Below the pieces are notes generated by a model, which did not search any database, had not been told where the DNA came from, and saw nothing but the letters and a program-made list of their open reading frames with translations. Positions 35,334 to 44,399 of a stretch of 64,000 nucleotides of DNA are shown in pieces. The stretch is from Ectobacillus sp042610425 (lineage in GTDB: Bacteria; Bacillota; Bacilli; Bacillales; Bacillaceae_G), in assembly GCF_042610425.1 (NCBI RefSeq), contig NZ_JBGJZM010000001.1:558001-622000 (forward strand). Reading direction: 5' to 3'. A program made the position numbers and the translations under genes. The number at the start of each line of letters is the position of its first letter. Positions within the stretch are counted from its first letter, which is position 1.

Positions 35334-36611
35334 GTGGCATTCGAATTTAGATTACCAGATATCGGTGAGGGTATTCATGAAGGTGAAATCGTTAAATGGT
35401 TCGTTAAACCTGGCGATGAAATTAATGAAGATGACGTTCTTCTTGAAGTACAAAATGATAAATCTGTAGTAGAAATTCCTTCTCCAGTAAAAGGGAAAGT
35501 GCTAGATGTAATTGTTAGTGAAGGTACAGTAGCAGTTGTAGGAGATGTTCTTGTAACGCTAGACGCACCTGGGTACGAAAACCTTACGTTTAAAGGGCAA
35601 GAAGCAGCTCCTATGGAAGAAGAACCTGCAAAACAGGAAACAGTTGTGGAAGTAGTAAATGAAGTTGCACAAAAGAATGAACGAGTTATTGCTATGCCAT
35701 CTGTTCGCAAGTATGCTCGGGAAAAAGGTATTGATATTCATAGCATACACGGATCAGGTAAAAATGGACGTGTATTGAAAGATGATATTGATGCTTTTGG
35801 AAAAGAAGTAGTAACAGTACCAAATCAGGAAGATAATCAAGTAGAAGTAGTAGCAGAAACGAAAGTAGAGTCAAAAGCAGAAGCAGCGTTAACATTTGTA
35901 GCTGGTCAATATCCAGAAACACGTGAGAAGATGAGCGGTATTCGAAAGATGATTGCAAAGGCAATGGTTCATTCGAAACAAACAGCTCCGCATGTAACGT
36001 TAATGGATGAAGTAGATGTAACCGATCTTGTCTTGCATCGTAAGAAGTTTAAAGAGGTTGCAGCTAGAAAAGGAATTAAATTAACGTATTTACCTTATGT
36101 TGTAAAAGCGTTAACATCTGCACTTCGCGAATATCCAGTATTAAATACGTCACTAGATGATGCAACATCTGAAATTATTCATAAGCATTACTATAATATT
36201 GGGATTGCAGCAGATACGGACAAAGGTCTTCTCGTACCAGTTGTGAAAGATGCAGAGCGTAAATCTATCTTCTCTATTTCCGCTGAAATTAATGAGCTAG
36301 CAGATAAGGCTCGTGAAGGTCATCTTGCTCCAAACGAAATGAAGGGTGCATCTTGCACGATTACAAACATTGGATCTGCAGGTGGTCAATGGTTTACACC
36401 GGTTATTAATCACCCAGAAGTTGCAATTCTTGGTATCGGACGTATTAGTGAAAAACCAGTTGTCAAAGATGGCGAAATTGTCATTGCACCGGTTCTTGCT
36501 TTGTCACTAAGCTTTGACCACCGTATGATTGACGGTGCGACAGCTCAAAAGGCATTAAATCATATCAAGCGTCTATTGAATGATCCACAATTACTTATAA
36601 TGGAGGCGTAA
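35334..36611 (+). CDS. pdhC: dihydrolipoamide acetyltransferase (E2)
   Basis: E2 core of the complex, 425 aa. One N-terminal lipoyl domain with lipoylated Lys in QNDKSVVEIP, a Glu/Val-rich linker, a peripheral subunit-binding domain (AMPSVRKYAREKGIDI), a second linker, and the catalytic domain ending in LSLSFDHRMIDGATA with the active-site His. The start GTG 35334 gives MAFEFRLPDIGEG, as in B. subtilis, with AGGGAGATG upstream; the ATG 9 nt before lies in the ribosome binding site. Confidence 0.94.
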   Translation: MAFEFRLPDIGEGIHEGEIVKWFVKPGDEINEDDVLLEVQNDKSVVEIPSPVKGKVLDVIVSEGTVAVVGDVLVTLDAPGYENLTFKGQEAAPMEEEPAKQETVVEVVNEVAQKNERVIAMPSVRKYAREKGIDIHSIHGSGKNGRVLKDDIDAFGKEVVTVPNQEDNQVEVVAETKVESKAEAALTFVAGQYPETREKMSGIRKMIAKAMVHSKQTAPHVTLMDEVDVTDLVLHRKKFKEVAARKGIKLTYLPYVVKALTSALREYPVLNTSLDDATSEIIHKHYYNIGIAADTDKGLLVPVVKDAERKSIFSISAEINELADKAREGHLAPNEMKGASCTITNIGSAGGQWFTPVINHPEVAILGIGRISEKPVVKDGEIVIAPVLALSLSFDHRMIDGATAQKALNHIKRLLNDPQLLIMEA

Positions 36612-36617
36612 TCGCAC

Positions 36618-38030
36618 ATGGTAGTAGGAGATTTTCCAATTGATTTAGATACTGTCGTTATTGGTGCTGGCCCTGGTGGCTACGTTGCGGCTATTCGTGC
36701 CGCTCAACTTGGGCAAAAAGTAGCAGTTATAGAAAGAGGATCTATCGGTGGTGTGTGTTTAAATGTCGGGTGTATTCCTTCAAAAGCTCTCATTTCAGCA
36801 GGTCATCGTTATGAACATGCTAAGCACTCGAGCGACATGGGGATTACAGCTGAAAATGTTACGGTTGATTTTTCAAAAGTACAAGCCTGGAAACAAAGCG
36901 TTGTCAATAAATTAACGGGAGGAGTCGAAACACTCCTTAAAGGAAATAAAATTGACATCATTCGCGGCGAAGCATTTTTTGTAGATAGTAACTCTTTGCG
37001 TGCACTAACGGAAACATCTGCCCAAACGTATAACTTTAAAAATGCAATTATAGCAACGGGATCTACACCAATTCAGATTCCAGGATTTACTTTTTCAAAA
37101 CGAGTGATTAATTCAACAGGCGCACTAAATTTACCTGAAATTCCGAAAAAGCTAGTCGTTATTGGCGGTGGGTATATTGGAATGGAATTAGGTACAGCAT
37201 ACGCTAACTTCGGTACGGAAGTTACGATACTCGAAGCAGGGGACGAAATTCTATCTGGTTTCGAAAAGTCTATGAGTGCGATTGTAAAAAGAGGACTTAA
37301 GAAAAAAGGAAATGTAGAAATCTTTACGAAGGCATTTGGTAAATCTGTAGATGAACGAGAAGACGGTGTTACGGTTCATTTCGAAGCAAAAGGAGAAATG
37401 AAATCGATTGATGCAGATTATGTACTAGTTACAGTTGGACGTCGTCCAAATACACGTGAAATGGGCTTAGAGCAAGTAGGAATTAAGGTTACTGACCGCG
37501 GACTTATTGAAATTGATAAACAATGTCGTACAAATATACCTAATATTTATGCGATTGGTGATATTGTTCTGGGTCCTCCATTAGCTCATAAAGCATCTTA
37601 TGAAGGAAAAGTAGCAGCAGAAGCTATTAGTGGTCATCCGTCTGAAATTGACTATATTGGTATCCCAGCAGTTTGCTTTACGGATCCAGAATTAGCATCT
37701 GTTGGATATACAAAAAAGCAAGCTGAAGCAGAAGGCATTGACGTGAATGCCTCTAAATTTCCTTTTGGGGCAAATGGTCGTGCATTATCACTAAATAGCA
37801 CAGATGGGTTCGTACAGCTTATTACGCGTAAAGAAGATGGCTTATTATTAGGAGCGCAAGTGGCAGGAGCAGGCGCCTCTGATATTATTTCTGAACTGGG
37901 TTTAGCAATTGAAGCTGGAATGACAGCAGAAGATATTGCGCAAACCATTCATGCACATCCAACATTGGGTGAAATTACCATGGAGGCAGCAGAAGTAGCA
38001 TTAGGAACACCAATCCACATTGTGAAATAA
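36618..38030 (+). CDS. pdhD: dihydrolipoamide dehydrogenase (E3)
   Basis: FAD-dependent disulfide oxidoreductase reoxidising lipoamide, 470 aa. The N-terminal FAD motif is GAGPGGYVAAIRAAQLG, the redox pair is in GGVCLNVGCIPSKAL, the NAD motif is GGGYIGMELGTAYANFG, and the C-terminal catalytic HAHPTLGE is present. ATG 36618 has TGGAGG upstream, overlapping the pdhC stop region. Last gene of the operon. Also shared with other 2-oxoacid dehydrogenases in Bacillus. Confidence 0.95.
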   Translation: MVVGDFPIDLDTVVIGAGPGGYVAAIRAAQLGQKVAVIERGSIGGVCLNVGCIPSKALISAGHRYEHAKHSSDMGITAENVTVDFSKVQAWKQSVVNKLTGGVETLLKGNKIDIIRGEAFFVDSNSLRALTETSAQTYNFKNAIIATGSTPIQIPGFTFSKRVINSTGALNLPEIPKKLVVIGGGYIGMELGTAYANFGTEVTILEAGDEILSGFEKSMSAIVKRGLKKKGNVEIFTKAFGKSVDEREDGVTVHFEAKGEMKSIDADYVLVTVGRRPNTREMGLEQVGIKVTDRGLIEIDKQCRTNIPNIYAIGDIVLGPPLAHKASYEGKVAAEAISGHPSEIDYIGIPAVCFTDPELASVGYTKKQAEAEGIDVNASKFPFGANGRALSLNSTDGFVQLITRKEDGLLLGAQVAGAGASDIISELGLAIEAGMTAEDIAQTIHAHPTLGEITMEAAEVALGTPIHIVK

Positions 38031-38058
38031 TAGTGATTTAGATTTTTTATAGGAAAAT

Positions 38059-38093
38059 AAAAAGAAGCATTCTACTTGGATGCTTCTTTTTTT
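38059..38093 (+). terminator. pdh operon terminator
   Basis: AAAGAAGCAT/ATGCTTCTTT with a 9-nt loop, then T residues. Confidence 0.92.
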
Positions 38094-38159
38094 GTCTTCT
38101 AAAAGATGTTCTATGGCCATATAGTATTGTAGGACTAGCGTCAGTAAGGAGAAGGTACT

Positions 38160-38408
38160 ATGAAGAAAGCAACCATTGTCGGAATATACCACATGCTAAT
38201 ATGGTGTAGTTATTCTGTAATCGTATTTATCTCACCCCATGATAAATTACGAGCTAAAATCATGTTATTTGTAGTATTTTTGTATGTTGCATATGTAGTT
38301 GCTAATTATGTGTTGCAGAAAAGGCGGTATGCATTTCATAAGACTGTAAGAAATGGAGTATTGTTTTTTATTATTTATAGCATGATTAGTTTTCTTTTTT
38401 GGAAATAG
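38160..38408 (+). CDS. small membrane protein of unknown function
   Basis: An 82-aa protein with three predicted membrane helices (residues about 4-24, 32-52, 65-80) and basic loops (LQKRRYAFHKTVRNG). ATG 38160 follows TAAGGAGAA. No family was recognised. It lies between the pdh operon and the SR1 region and seems monocistronic. Confidence 0.65.
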   Translation: MKKATIVGIYHMLIWCSYSVIVFISPHDKLRAKIMLFVVFLYVAYVVANYVLQKRRYAFHKTVRNGVLFFIIYSMISFLFWK

Positions 38409-38527
38409 GTAAGGGGAAATTTAAAAAGGTTTGATGGTAAATAAAAAATAAATAAGGTTAGCATCGAAACAATATATTTAAATTATAGTATAACACATAT
38501 ACTAAATTTTTCTCGCAAAACATAAAT

Positions 38528-38596
38528 GTTACCCATCACTATTCTTTTGAATGACCTGCGCCTTTTGAGGAACACAGCAAGACAGAGATGGGTAAC
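38528..38596. repeat. spaced perfect inverted repeat
   Basis: GTTACCCATC at 38528-38537 is exactly inverted as GATGGGTAAC at 38587-38596, with 49 nt between. There is no T tract and no gene; it lies just past the 3' end of the DUF1885 gene. Confidence 0.55.
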
Positions 38597-38645
38597 GAAG
38601 AATATATAATATTTAAATAAAGAAGTGTACAACTTAAATCGACAG

Positions 38646-39038
38646 TTAACGCTTGTAAAAATACATAACGCGATCATTAAAGAGGCGTAATTCACCTTGT
38701 AATTTTTTTGCTAGAAAGCGGCAAAATTCATTTGCTTTACCCTTATCTCCGTAGGTAGCGCTATCAGGAAGTGTAATTTGAATAAAATGTTGATTTTCTT
38801 CGATACCTACTCCTACATAGATTGATTGATAACGATCATGATTTGATTTTAAATGGATTGTTGTATCGGACTTATCAATGATTTCGTAGGGAAAAGCGGT
38901 TTCAGAATAACCCCAAGAAAGTTGTGTACCCGTTTTGGTAGTAATTTGCTTATAGTATGTAAATAAATCCTTCACATCTTGTATGGATATTTCTTGCTTC
39001 GCCGACTTCGGAACGAGTGTAATGAATGCATGTTGCAT
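38646..39038 (-). CDS. DUF1885 family protein
   Basis: A 130-aa soluble protein of a Bacillaceae family resembling DUF1885: MQHAFITLVPKSAKQEISIQ, GTQLSWGYSETAFPYEI, YVGVGIEENQHFIQITLP and KANEFCRFLAKKLQGELRLF. Function unknown. The start ATG 39038 on the minus strand follows AGGGGGATTCC; ten upstream in-frame codons lack a ribosome binding site. It is transcribed divergently from SR1. Confidence 0.7.
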   Translation of the reverse strand: MQHAFITLVPKSAKQEISIQDVKDLFTYYKQITTKTGTQLSWGYSETAFPYEIIDKSDTTIHLKSNHDRYQSIYVGVGIEENQHFIQITLPDSATYGDKGKANEFCRFLAKKLQGELRLFNDRVMYFYKR

Positions 39039-39249
39039 GTGGAATCCCCCTATTTTATAATGCTTCATTTGTATTGTATCATTGTTCTAATTTTTTTGAC
39101 AAATACTTACGTTAAATTATCCTTTTCTACTACATACAACATTTCGATATATAGATTATATTTGCTTCCGTAGAAGTAGTACAGATATAAGTTTTTACTA
39201 ATGAAGAAAATAGAGTGAACTTGATTAAGTATGTCATATTAAATAGTTG

Positions 39250-39278
39250 TTGACGAAATTAGTATAACATATTACAAT
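39250..39278 (+). promoter_or_regulatory. SigA promoter of the SR1-like RNA
   Basis: TTGACG, a 17-nt spacer and TACAAT: near-consensus spacing. Transcription should start near 39285. In B. subtilis the sr1 promoter is the target of CcpN; a CcpN site was not identified here. Confidence 0.8.
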
Positions 39279-39292
39279 AACTATGAAAAAAA

Positions 39293-39306
39293 GATAAGCG
39301 CTTACA
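39293..39306. promoter_or_regulatory. cre-like site just downstream of the SR1 start
   Basis: GATAAGCGCTTACA matches the cre consensus TGWAARCGYTWNCW at 12 of 14 positions and has a perfect TAAGCGCTTA core. Placed at roughly +9 to +22, CcpA binding would block elongation. Confidence 0.65.
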
Positions 39307-39339
39307 CAACCATTTTTGCAAATAATAGGGGGTAATAAA

Positions 39340-39468
39340 GTGGGAACTATCGTTTGTCAAGTTTGTGAAAGTACAATTGAACATTTTGAGGATGAAAAAG
39401 TAACCGTGCTGTACGGACATTGTTGTGAAGAATGTGCATCTGATACACATAAACATGTGGAAGTATAA
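39340..39468 (+). CDS. sr1P: SR1P peptide (GapA-binding)
   Basis: A 42-aa peptide beginning MGTIVCQVCESTIEHFEDEK and continuing VTVLYGHCC, clearly matching B. subtilis SR1P (MGTIVCQDCNEAIHYFEDEK...TLYGTCC). SR1P binds the glycolytic GAPDH GapA and, through it, promotes RNase J1 activity; rnjA is encoded in this window. Four to five Cys suggest a metal site. The start is GTG 39340 with AGGGGGT 7 nt upstream. The C-terminus is longer and His-rich (DTHKHVEV) compared with B. subtilis. Confidence 0.9.
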   Translation: MGTIVCQVCESTIEHFEDEKVTVLYGHCCEECASDTHKHVEV

Positions 39469-39476
39469 AATAATCA

Positions 39477-39511
39477 AAAAAGGCGTAGGGGGTAACCCCT
39501 GCGCCTTTTTT
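39477..39511 (+). terminator. SR1 terminator
   Basis: GGCGTAGGGG and CCCCTGCGCC (one G-T pair) with a GTAA loop and six T, preceded by A residues. Confidence 0.93.
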
Positions 39512-39562
39512 GATTATAGAACCACTGCCTTCCGGAGCTGAGCAAGCCAGAAAATCCTTTCG

Positions 39563-40393
39563 TTAGTACACGGTTGTGGTGTGGCCTGCTGTTGCTATGA
39601 TGATGTTTTCACGAATTGGGGTAAATTGAATAGTAGATTTGATTTTTGATGATGAGGCGTAGATGCTCATTTGTGCAATGTCTACTCGGGTAATGAAGTT
39701 TGTTATATATGCGGTAAGGAAGGCATTGGGTTTACGACGCAGATTTAACGTATTAATAACTTGGTCGCTTGTGCTCATGCCGACGCCGTGTCCATAGTGG
39801 AAATCGTCGCCAAGATAGATTGTATTTTCTCCTTGCCATTCAATGGTCAATGGATCTACCTGGGGATTTTTGAAATAAGTTATATCTCCTGGAATAATCG
39901 TGCCATCTGTTTTAGTGATGAGTTTTAAATTTTTATCATAATCCCATGTGAATAGAAGAAGATTGGAAAATAAACGATTAAAGGTATGGTCATCATAACA
40001 CTGAAGTAAGGATTTATAGATGATGATGATGATGGCAGTTGCGCACTCAGTACCATATTTTTTCCCGTTTGAAAAAATATCATTAATTGCCACAGAAGGA
40101 AGAACTCCTTGCTCTACTTGAAATCCTCCTTGCTTCGTTCGTTTCCAAAATATATCATGACAGAATGATTGTGAAAAGGTACGAAACTGTATTCCACTGC
40201 TTAACAAGTCAATACATGTTAATAGCAAATGAAGACGCAGATGAACATCGAACACGAGTTGGTCCAATGTTTCATATGTGTATACCTCTTGGTTACTTGT
40301 CATTGATTCTAATATTTGTTTCTTTGTCTCAAAAAAAAGTTCAGTATCATCAAGTAATTTGGGATGAATGATAGAGCGTCCCATTACAATCAT
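39563..40393 (-). CDS. tgl: protein-glutamine gamma-glutamyltransferase
   Basis: Spore-coat transglutaminase forming epsilon-(gamma-glutamyl)lysine cross-links late in sporulation. The 276-aa protein resembles B. subtilis Tgl: MIVMGRSIIHP, YGTECATAIIII with catalytic Cys at residue 117 (116 in B. subtilis), TYFKNPQVDP, WQGENTIYLGDD and HGVGM. It is about 30 residues longer at the C-terminus. The start ATG 40393 is set by GGAGTG upstream; the frame runs four codons further to a GTG inside that site. Confidence 0.9.
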   Translation of the reverse strand: MIVMGRSIIHPKLLDDTELFFETKKQILESMTSNQEVYTYETLDQLVFDVHLRLHLLLTCIDLLSSGIQFRTFSQSFCHDIFWKRTKQGGFQVEQGVLPSVAINDIFSNGKKYGTECATAIIIIIYKSLLQCYDDHTFNRLFSNLLLFTWDYDKNLKLITKTDGTIIPGDITYFKNPQVDPLTIEWQGENTIYLGDDFHYGHGVGMSTSDQVINTLNLRRKPNAFLTAYITNFITRVDIAQMSIYASSSKIKSTIQFTPIRENIIIATAGHTTTVY

Positions 40394-40541
40394 GACATTT
40401 CCCACTCCAATCCCGTTTTTTCTATTTTATGATGGTGGGGGGGAAACGTGAACAAAGAGGAGGGAGAAATAGGGTGTACCCCCTTAGTTCTCCCCCCTCT
40501 AATTTTAAATAGCAAAGATAAAATATATTATCATATAAAAA

Positions 40542-42011
40542 TTAAGAAATGGGTTTATATTCTTTAATTACACGAAGAAAATTTAACTCTGCATCCTCTG
40601 GTCCTTGTACAGGTAGTCCGGCTGCTAAATTTTTTTTAATATAATCTAAATTTTCTTGTGTAATAATTTCGCCAGGAGTGAAAATAGGAATTCCTGGGGG
40701 GTAGACCATTACAAATTCGGCGATAATTCTACCAGCCGCTTCTACAAAGGGTACTATTTCAGTCTCTGAATAAAAGGCGTCACGCGGTGATAATGCCAAG
40801 AGTGGAATCTCAGGAACTTCTACATGTACTTCAATACTGGCAGTATTATGTTGAAAGGTGGATGCAAGGTCACGTAATGCATGTAATAGGATAGCAGTTT
40901 CCTGCTGTGAATCTCCCATCGTTATGAGACATAGAATATTATAAAGATCAGATAATTCCACCTCAATGTTATGGTGTTCACGTAGCCAACGCTCCGCATC
41001 GTGTCCTGTGATACCTAATTCTTTTACGGAAACAATTATTTTTGTTGGATCGAAGTCAAATGTTGCATCAGTTCCGAGCAATTCTTCGCCTGGACAATAT
41101 AAATATTGGATTTCATTTATATCATTTCGAAGTTGCTCTGCAAGTTCAATTGTTTGATCAATTAGCTTACGTCCTTCAGTCGCTAGACGTTTTCTTGCTA
41201 CATCAAGAGACGCAAGAAGAATGTAGGAAGTAGAAGTTGTGGTTAGCATGCTAATAATAGATTGTATGTGCTTTACGTTTACCAGCCCTTTACGTACATT
41301 TAATATAGAACTTTGTGTTAAGGAGCCACCTAGCTTATGAACGCTTGTTGCGGCCATATCTGCGCCTGCCTGCATGGCTGATAGCGGTAATTTATCATGA
41401 AAATGAATATGAACACCATGAGCTTCGTCAACGAGTACCGGAACGCCGTAAGAATGAGAAATTTTAACGATTTCCTTCAGGTCAGCAGCGAAACCAAAAT
41501 ACGTTGGATTAATAACAAGAAGTCCTTTGGCGTCTGGATGGGCTTCCAGAGCGTGTCTTACTGACGTAAGTGTCATTCCATGCGAAATGCCGAGAACCGG
41601 ATCAATTTCTGGATGAATAAATATTGGTTTAGCGCCAGAAAAGATAATGGCTGACATAACAGATTTATGAACATTTCGTGGTACGAGAATTTTATCGCCG
41701 GGGCCACAAACACTCATCACCATTGTCATAATAGCGCCGCTCGTTCCTTGAACAGAGAAAAAAGTATGATCAGCTCCAAATGCTTCAGCAGCTAAATCTT
41801 GTGCTTTTTTAATCATACCCTTTGGATGATGAAGATCATCAAGCGGTGCAATATTAATTAAATCGATTGATAATGCGTTATGTCCAATAAATTCCCGAAA
41901 TTGTGGGTCCATTCCTTTTCCTGTTTTATGTCCCGGAATATGAAATTGGACAGGATTTCGATTGCTGTGTTCTACTAATGCGGTAAATAACGGTGTTTCT
42001 TTTTGGGACAA
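40542..42011 (-). CDS. speA: arginine decarboxylase (Orn/Lys/Arg decarboxylase family)
   Basis: PLP-dependent decarboxylase making agmatine for polyamine synthesis. The 489-aa protein is nearly identical in pattern to B. subtilis SpeA: VQFHIPGHKTGKGMDPQFR, FFSVQGTSGAIMTMVM, DEAHGVHIHFH and the PLP lysine in TSVHKLGGSLTQSS. The start is TTG 42011, giving MSQKETPLF like B. subtilis MSQHETPLY, with AAGGGG 8 nt upstream; GTG 42020 touches that site and is rejected. speA next to SR1 repeats the B. subtilis order. Confidence 0.92.
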   Translation of the reverse strand: MSQKETPLFTALVEHSNRNPVQFHIPGHKTGKGMDPQFREFIGHNALSIDLINIAPLDDLHHPKGMIKKAQDLAAEAFGADHTFFSVQGTSGAIMTMVMSVCGPGDKILVPRNVHKSVMSAIIFSGAKPIFIHPEIDPVLGISHGMTLTSVRHALEAHPDAKGLLVINPTYFGFAADLKEIVKISHSYGVPVLVDEAHGVHIHFHDKLPLSAMQAGADMAATSVHKLGGSLTQSSILNVRKGLVNVKHIQSIISMLTTTSTSYILLASLDVARKRLATEGRKLIDQTIELAEQLRNDINEIQYLYCPGEELLGTDATFDFDPTKIIVSVKELGITGHDAERWLREHHNIEVELSDLYNILCLITMGDSQQETAILLHALRDLASTFQHNTASIEVHVEVPEIPLLALSPRDAFYSETEIVPFVEAAGRIIAEFVMVYPPGIPIFTPGEIITQENLDYIKKNLAAGLPVQGPEDAELNFLRVIKEYKPIS

Positions 42012-42245
42012 CCTATACACCCCTTTACATAAAAATTATTGTATGATGATCAATATATATCATAAGAGAATATAATTGATCGATTATGATTGAATAAATG
42101 ATATTCTTTTTTTGCAAAGCAAAATGAATTATACCATCATCGAACAGTTGTTGTATATAGATGGAGAGGTCCTCTCTTTAATTTTTTGCAGGATATTCAG
42201 AAAAGTATGAAGAACTAATGTAAGTATGATAACGGAGGTGTATAG

Positions 42246-43205
42246 ATGAAGCTAGAAACGAAAATTACACAATTACTCAATATTAAATACCCAATTATTC
42301 AAGGTGGACTTGCTTATCTGGCTTATGCTGATCTTGCAGCTGCTGTTAGCAATGCTGGTGGATTAGGCCAAATTACAGCTATGAGTCTTTCTTCTCCAGA
42401 AGCGTTACGAGAAGAAATTCAAAGTGTACGAAACATGACCAATCATCCGTTTGGTGTAAACTATGCAATTGGACAACATGGCAGACCATTTGAACATATG
42501 CTAGAGGTAGCAATAGAAGAGAAAGTTCCTGTTATCACGATGACAGGAGGAAACCCTGCCCCCATAATAAATCGTTTAGAAGGAACCGGTATCAAAAAAC
42601 TTGTGCTCGTAGCTGCAAGAAGACAGGCACAAAAAGCTGAACAGCTTGGTGCTGATGCGGTAATGGTTGTTGGACAGGAAGGTGGTGGCCATCTAGGAAG
42701 AGATGATATTGGGACAATGGTTCTTGTACCGCAAGTTGTAGATAGCGTATCCATTCCTGTTATTGCTTCTGGAGGAATAGCCGATGGACGCGGACTGATG
42801 GCAGCTCTTAGTCTTGGCGCTGAAGGGATTGAAATGGGGACGCGTTTTATTGCAACGCAAGAGTGTGTTCATGCTCATGCTAGTTATAAGCAAGCTCTCG
42901 TAGAGGGAGGGGAAGCAGACACAGTTGTCATTAAGCGCTCTTTAGGAGCTCCGGCACGTGCTATTCGAAATGGATGGACAGATGAAATTTTAAAACTAGA
43001 AAAAGAAGAAAAGAAATATGAAGACTTAAAAGATTACATAAGTGGAACAGCAAATAAAAGATATATATATGAAGGAAATAAGGATGAAGGGTTTGCATGG
43101 GCTGGACAAGCAATGGGAAGAATTAATGATATTCCAACTGTCGAGCAGTTAATAACCCGAATGATACAAGAGACAGAAGATATACGAACAAGATGGAGCA
43201 GATGA
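42246..43205 (+). CDS. nitronate monooxygenase (FMN-dependent)
   Basis: TIM-barrel flavoprotein of the 2-nitropropane dioxygenase/nitronate monooxygenase family, 319 aa, oxidising toxic nitronates such as propionate 3-nitronate. Conserved parts: YPIIQGGLAYLAYADLAAAVSNAGGLG, VVGQEGGGHLGR, PVIASGGIADGRG and EMGTRFIAT for FMN phosphate binding. ATG 42246 follows CGGAGGTG. yktA follows 9 nt after its stop, suggesting cotranscription. Confidence 0.88.
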   Translation: MKLETKITQLLNIKYPIIQGGLAYLAYADLAAAVSNAGGLGQITAMSLSSPEALREEIQSVRNMTNHPFGVNYAIGQHGRPFEHMLEVAIEEKVPVITMTGGNPAPIINRLEGTGIKKLVLVAARRQAQKAEQLGADAVMVVGQEGGGHLGRDDIGTMVLVPQVVDSVSIPVIASGGIADGRGLMAALSLGAEGIEMGTRFIATQECVHAHASYKQALVEGGEADTVVIKRSLGAPARAIRNGWTDEILKLEKEEKKYEDLKDYISGTANKRYIYEGNKDEGFAWAGQAMGRINDIPTVEQLITRMIQETEDIRTRWSR

Positions 43206-43214
43206 GGTGAAAGA

Positions 43215-43484
43215 ATGGAATATCAATATCCAATTGACTACGAATGGTCTACAAATGAAATTGTCGACGTTATTCAATTATATGAGGCTGTAGAACGCGC
43301 CTATGAAACAGGTATTACACGAGAAGAATTTATGAATGTGTATCGACGTTTTAAAGAAATTGTCCCTAGCATTGCACAAGAAAAGAAACTTGGCAGTGAG
43401 TTTGAGGAGATAAGCAATTATTCATTATATCGTGTCGTTCAAAAGGCTAAAACAATGCAGAATCAGGAAAAAATTAAAATATAA
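43215..43484 (+). CDS. yktA: UPF0223 family protein YktA
   Basis: An 89-aa helical protein of UPF0223: MEYQYPIDYEWSTNEIVDV, YETGITREEFMNVYRRFKEIV. Small four-helix fold, function unknown. ATG 43215 follows GAGGTGAAAG, 9 nt after the nitronate monooxygenase stop. A bidirectional terminator separates it from convergent yktB. Confidence 0.88.
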   Translation: MEYQYPIDYEWSTNEIVDVIQLYEAVERAYETGITREEFMNVYRRFKEIVPSIAQEKKLGSEFEEISNYSLYRVVQKAKTMQNQEKIKI

Positions 43485-43532
43485 AAGTATTTTGAAAATT
43501 CAGAAATCATATGCTATAATGATACAACAATC

Positions 43533-43563
43533 ATAAACGGACAATATATTCATTGTCCGTTTT
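43533..43563. terminator. bidirectional terminator between yktA and yktB
   Basis: AAACGGACAAT/ATTGTCCGTTT with a 6-nt loop. Confidence 0.9.
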
Positions 43564-43566
43564 CTT

Positions 43567-44193
43567 CTACCTAGTAGAAGTGATTTTATAAAGTGGAAGG
43601 AGTGTGGAGAACGTATCTTGAATTACTTTCATACATTCATCGTCGCTCATTTTAATCGCTTCTTCTTTCGGAATGTGAATGCCAGTTAGTAATTCAGCCT
43701 TTTTTACAGTTTCTAATTTTTGAAACATAGTTTTAAATTGTGCATCTGATAGTTCAGACGCTGTTGTTGCACTTGGTTTCGTATGATCCGTTGACCAGAC
43801 GAAATAATTAGGCATACGTTTAATCTCGTCTAGATGAGAAAGAAGTGCTTTGGCATATTCAACCTTTTGCGGACATTCATAAATCAGACCAAAATAGATA
43901 AACATGTGTGTGCCCCACAATCCGATTTGAAAATGAGGAAGCATTTTGTACCCACGTTTATTTGGTGCAAATGCTACCCAGGTGTCACTTGGAGGATTCA
44001 CGGTACGTCTCGCATGTTTGGCAACATGGTAGAAAAAGGACTCATTTAATTCTTCCGTGAAGAATGGTTGTAGTCTTTCTCCTAGTAATTCTAGTTTTGG
44101 GCGAACAGATTTTTTCATTTCTTCCATTCTTTCATCTAAGCCAGGTATCGAAAAAACAGAAAAATCTTTTGTATCAAAAGCTACTTGTTTCAT
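43567..44193 (-). CDS. yktB: UPF0637 family protein YktB
   Basis: A 208-aa protein of the UPF0637/DUF1054 family: FSVFSIPGLDERMEEMK, RTVNPPSDTWVAFAPNKRGYKMLPHFQIGLWGTH split over the middle, and WSTDHTKP. A structure exists for family members but no function. ATG 44193 follows GGAGGGACT. Monocistronic, convergent with yktA as in B. subtilis. Confidence 0.87.
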   Translation of the reverse strand: MKQVAFDTKDFSVFSIPGLDERMEEMKKSVRPKLELLGERLQPFFTEELNESFFYHVAKHARRTVNPPSDTWVAFAPNKRGYKMLPHFQIGLWGTHMFIYFGLIYECPQKVEYAKALLSHLDEIKRMPNYFVWSTDHTKPSATTASELSDAQFKTMFQKLETVKKAELLTGIHIPKEEAIKMSDDECMKVIQDTFSTLLPLYKITSTR

Positions 44194-44399
44194 AGAGTCC
44201 CTCCATACAGTGTTTTGTCTCTTATTCTAGCACACCATGTACAATTGTGAAAAAGAGCCGCTTGAAAAAAAGTACAGTTCTCGAGCAAAATTGTTGCATA
44301 GATGATTTATCCCACATAATATAGTATAAAACAAAATAACTGAAAATTAAGTCAATTTTAATTTAGGATGAATGAAAACTCGGGAGGAGGCAAACGAGG

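Larger units (their letters stand above)
39285..39511 (+). ncRNA. sr1: SR1-like dual-function small RNA
   Basis: Inferred transcript of about 227 nt from the promoter at 39250-39278 to the terminator ending near 39511 (B. subtilis SR1 is about 205 nt). In B. subtilis SR1 base-pairs with ahrC mRNA and also encodes SR1P. Both synteny (between pdhD and speA) and the encoded peptide support the call. The base-pairing region was not tested here, so the regulatory RNA function is inferred. Confidence 0.75.
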
